From NCBI RefSeq assembly GCF_001405015.1, contig NZ_CYZX01000001.1, positions 189,315 to 253,314 on the forward strand: 64,000 nucleotides of DNA, written 5' to 3'. A program made the position numbers and the translations under genes. The notes beneath the pieces were generated by a model. The model ran no database searches, was not told the DNA's origin, and worked only from the letters and a program-made list of their open reading frames with translations. Origin of the DNA: Clostridium disporicum (GTDB lineage Bacteria; Bacillota; Clostridia; Clostridiales; Clostridiaceae). Shown in pieces: positions 62,858 through 64,000 of the stretch (the stretch's first letter is position 1; each line of letters starts with the position of its first letter).

Positions 62858-63164
62858 ACTACCTCCTATTAACTCTATTTTATTTTCTTATAAGCCCTCT
62901 TTTTACTCTTTTGTTATACTCGAACTATATGTTACTACGATGTTTCTTCTATAAAATACTATGCTATTATTGCTAGTTTTATTATCATAAAACTATTTTA
63001 TTTATATGTAAAAATATAAAATTCTCATAGCTTTTAGATATTATACTTAACTATTATTAAACCAATAGTAATTACTAAAAATAAACTTAAGTAATTATTT
63101 AAAGTTGATATTAAAAAAGGCGAACTTTTAATTTGTTCGCCTTACTTCATTAAAATATTTTTTA
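62858..63164. other. Intergenic region with no gene
   Basis: 307 bp. It contains the terminator at 63117-63142 and a weak 9-bp hairpin TAGTTTTAT-TATC-ATAAAACTA at 62974-62995. It must also contain the promoter of the pyruvate-kinase-like gene, which I could not identify. Confidence 0.5.
63117..63142 (-). terminator. Terminator after the FMN dehydrogenase gene
   Basis: AAGGCGAAC (63117-63125) pairs with GTTCGCCTT (63134-63142), with a T-run on the minus strand. Confidence 0.9.
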
Positions 63165-63911
63165 TTATATTTTAATCATTTCTCTAGTAATATCTTTAAT
63201 TGAATATGCTCCACACATAGCCATTGTATCTTCTAACTCAGATGCTAATTTATTTATATATGTTTTAATCCCCTCTTCTTCACCACCATAAAGAGCAGTA
63301 ACAAAGGTTCTACAAATAAGCACTCCATCAGCACCTAGAGCTAAAGCTTTAAAAACATCTACTCCTGAACGTATTCCACCATCCACAAAAACTTTCATGG
63401 AATCTCCAACTGCAGCAACTATTTCAGCTAATACCTCTGCTGTTGCTGGACATTGATCTAATACTCTTCCCCCATGATTAGATACAACTATTGCAGCAGC
63501 TCCTGCTTCTTTTGCTTTTAATGCTCCTCTTACTGTCATTACCCCCTTTACTATAAATGGGATTCCTGCAAAATTAATGATCTCTTTGAGTTCATTAACA
63601 GATTTTGCTCCTGCTGGTGGATTCATATTCTTTAAAAAAGGAAGTCCCGCTGCATCAATATCCATAGCTACAGCAATAGCCCCAGACTCTTTTACTAAAT
63701 TCATTTTTTCTTCAATAGTGTCAATATTCCATGGCTTTACTGTTGGTATACCAAATCCACCTACATTTTTTATTGCAGTAGTAGCAGCTTTCATTACATC
63801 TTGATTTACTCCATCACCTGTAAAAGCTAATATTCCTTCTTTTGCACAAGTAGATACAAGTATATTATTGTACGTCATATCATTATATTTATCTCCATAA
63901 TGTAAGTTTAC
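63165..63911 (-). pseudogene. Alpha-hydroxy-acid oxidizing FMN dehydrogenase, 5' end replaced by an IS
   Basis: The C-terminal 240-odd residues of the FMN-dependent alpha-hydroxy-acid dehydrogenase family (lactate oxidase-like). IVVSNHGGR (catalytic His), VFVDGGIRSGVDVFKALALGA and GVLICRTF bind FMN and substrate. The family is usually about 340 residues; here homology continues upstream of the first ATG (63878) through VNLHYGDKYND to about 63911 and then breaks off, with an in-frame TAA at 63918-63920. A truncated protein from ATG 63878 could be made but lacks the first third of the barrel, so the gene is probably dead. Confidence 0.75.
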
Positions 63912-63920
63912 TTGGTGTTA

Positions 63921-64000
63921 GTATAAAGTAGTGGACACATTAAATCGAACTAAGTAAAATAATATTTAGTTAAGAAAGGATGTGTCCATTATGGGAAAGG
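63921..64000 (+). mobile_element. Left end of an insertion sequence (IS3-like), cut by window edge
   Basis: From about 63921 the sequence changes to an IS left end with TAGTGGACACATTAAAT, typical of IS3-family termini, inserted in the FMN dehydrogenase gene. An open frame starts at ATG 63991 behind AAAGGA and continues beyond the window; it is the expected place for transposase OrfA. TGGACACAT (63932-63940) and ATGTGTCCA (63980-63988) can pair, hiding the ribosome site. Confidence 0.65.
63991..64000 (+). CDS. Start of putative transposase OrfA (partial)
   Basis: Only ATGGGAAAGG is visible. The call depends on position within the IS end and on the ribosome site AAAGGA 10 nt upstream; nothing of the protein can be judged. 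Confidence 0.4.

Noticed and set aside
62974..62995. Hairpin TAGTTTTAT/ATAAAACTA as a terminator
   Set aside because: There is no gene upstream on the plus strand that it could terminate, and the stem is only A/T pairs apart from one G-C.

Overview
The window is AT-rich (by eye roughly 70-75% A+T), uses AGA, TTA and ATA heavily, has strong GGAGG ribosome binding sites and carries sporulation genes (spoVS, an FtsK/SpoIIIE translocase, a Cys/Gly-rich coat-like protein, a SpoIIIAH-like protein). This fits a spore-forming anaerobic Firmicute, most likely Clostridium sensu stricto; I cannot name the species. No rRNA, tRNA or CRISPR array was seen.

Region 1 (1-10.3 kb, + strand) holds the end of an S1-domain protein, a GNAT acetyltransferase, miaB, mutS, mutL, miaA and hfq (mismatch repair, tRNA A37 modification, RNA chaperone), then a methionine gamma-lyase-like PLP enzyme. 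Region 2 (10.3-16.1 kb) has a DUF3267-type membrane protein, lexA, a small acidic Cys protein, a XerC/D-like recombinase with an N-terminal helix-turn-helix-like part, two unknown genes and a DUF378 membrane protein. Region 3 (16.2-26.3 kb, - strand) is a housekeeping/sporulation block: ptsH (HPr), spoVS, rny, recA, pgsA, rimO, ftsK/spoIIIE, a TepA-like ClpP-fold protease, a secreted protein and a Cys/Gly-rich coat-like protein. Both lexA and recA have a readable -35/-10 promoter with an adjoining GAAC-N4-GTTT box, so an SOS circuit can be read directly.

Region 4 (26.4-29.5 kb) is the least explained part. A PadR regulator and an orphan gene without a canonical start precede a divergent pair: a coiled-coil protein with a ribbon-helix-helix-like N-terminal region, and a tyrosine recombinase. 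Between them lie five GTTAAC-type hexamers spaced 9-10 bp apart and four copies of GCGCAGTTT. Region 5 (29.6-40.4 kb) looks like purine/molybdenum metabolism: guanine deaminase, a YgfK-type flavin/Fe-S oxidoreductase, a YyaE-like molybdopterin oxidoreductase and an NCS2 xanthine/urate permease. A 16-codon reading frame upstream of ygfK resembles the start of a xanthine dehydrogenase molybdenum subunit.

Region 6 (40.6-49.5 kb) has HelD, truA, a UvrD-type helicase with an embedded DEDDh exonuclease, and an orphan soluble multi-PAS histidine kinase, followed by a palindrome-rich non-coding stretch. Region 7 (49.5-57.1 kb) is an oligopeptide-type ABC transporter (oppF, D, C, B, A) downstream of an AraC-type regulator whose receiver domain has lost its phosphorylation site. 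Region 8 (57.2-62.9 kb) has an ankyrin protein, a zinc-ribbon/SpoIIIAH-like protein and a selenium group: mnmH, selD, yedF and a short pyruvate-kinase-like gene. The window ends in an FMN-dependent alpha-hydroxy-acid dehydrogenase gene whose 5' part has been replaced by an insertion sequence, seen only as its left end.
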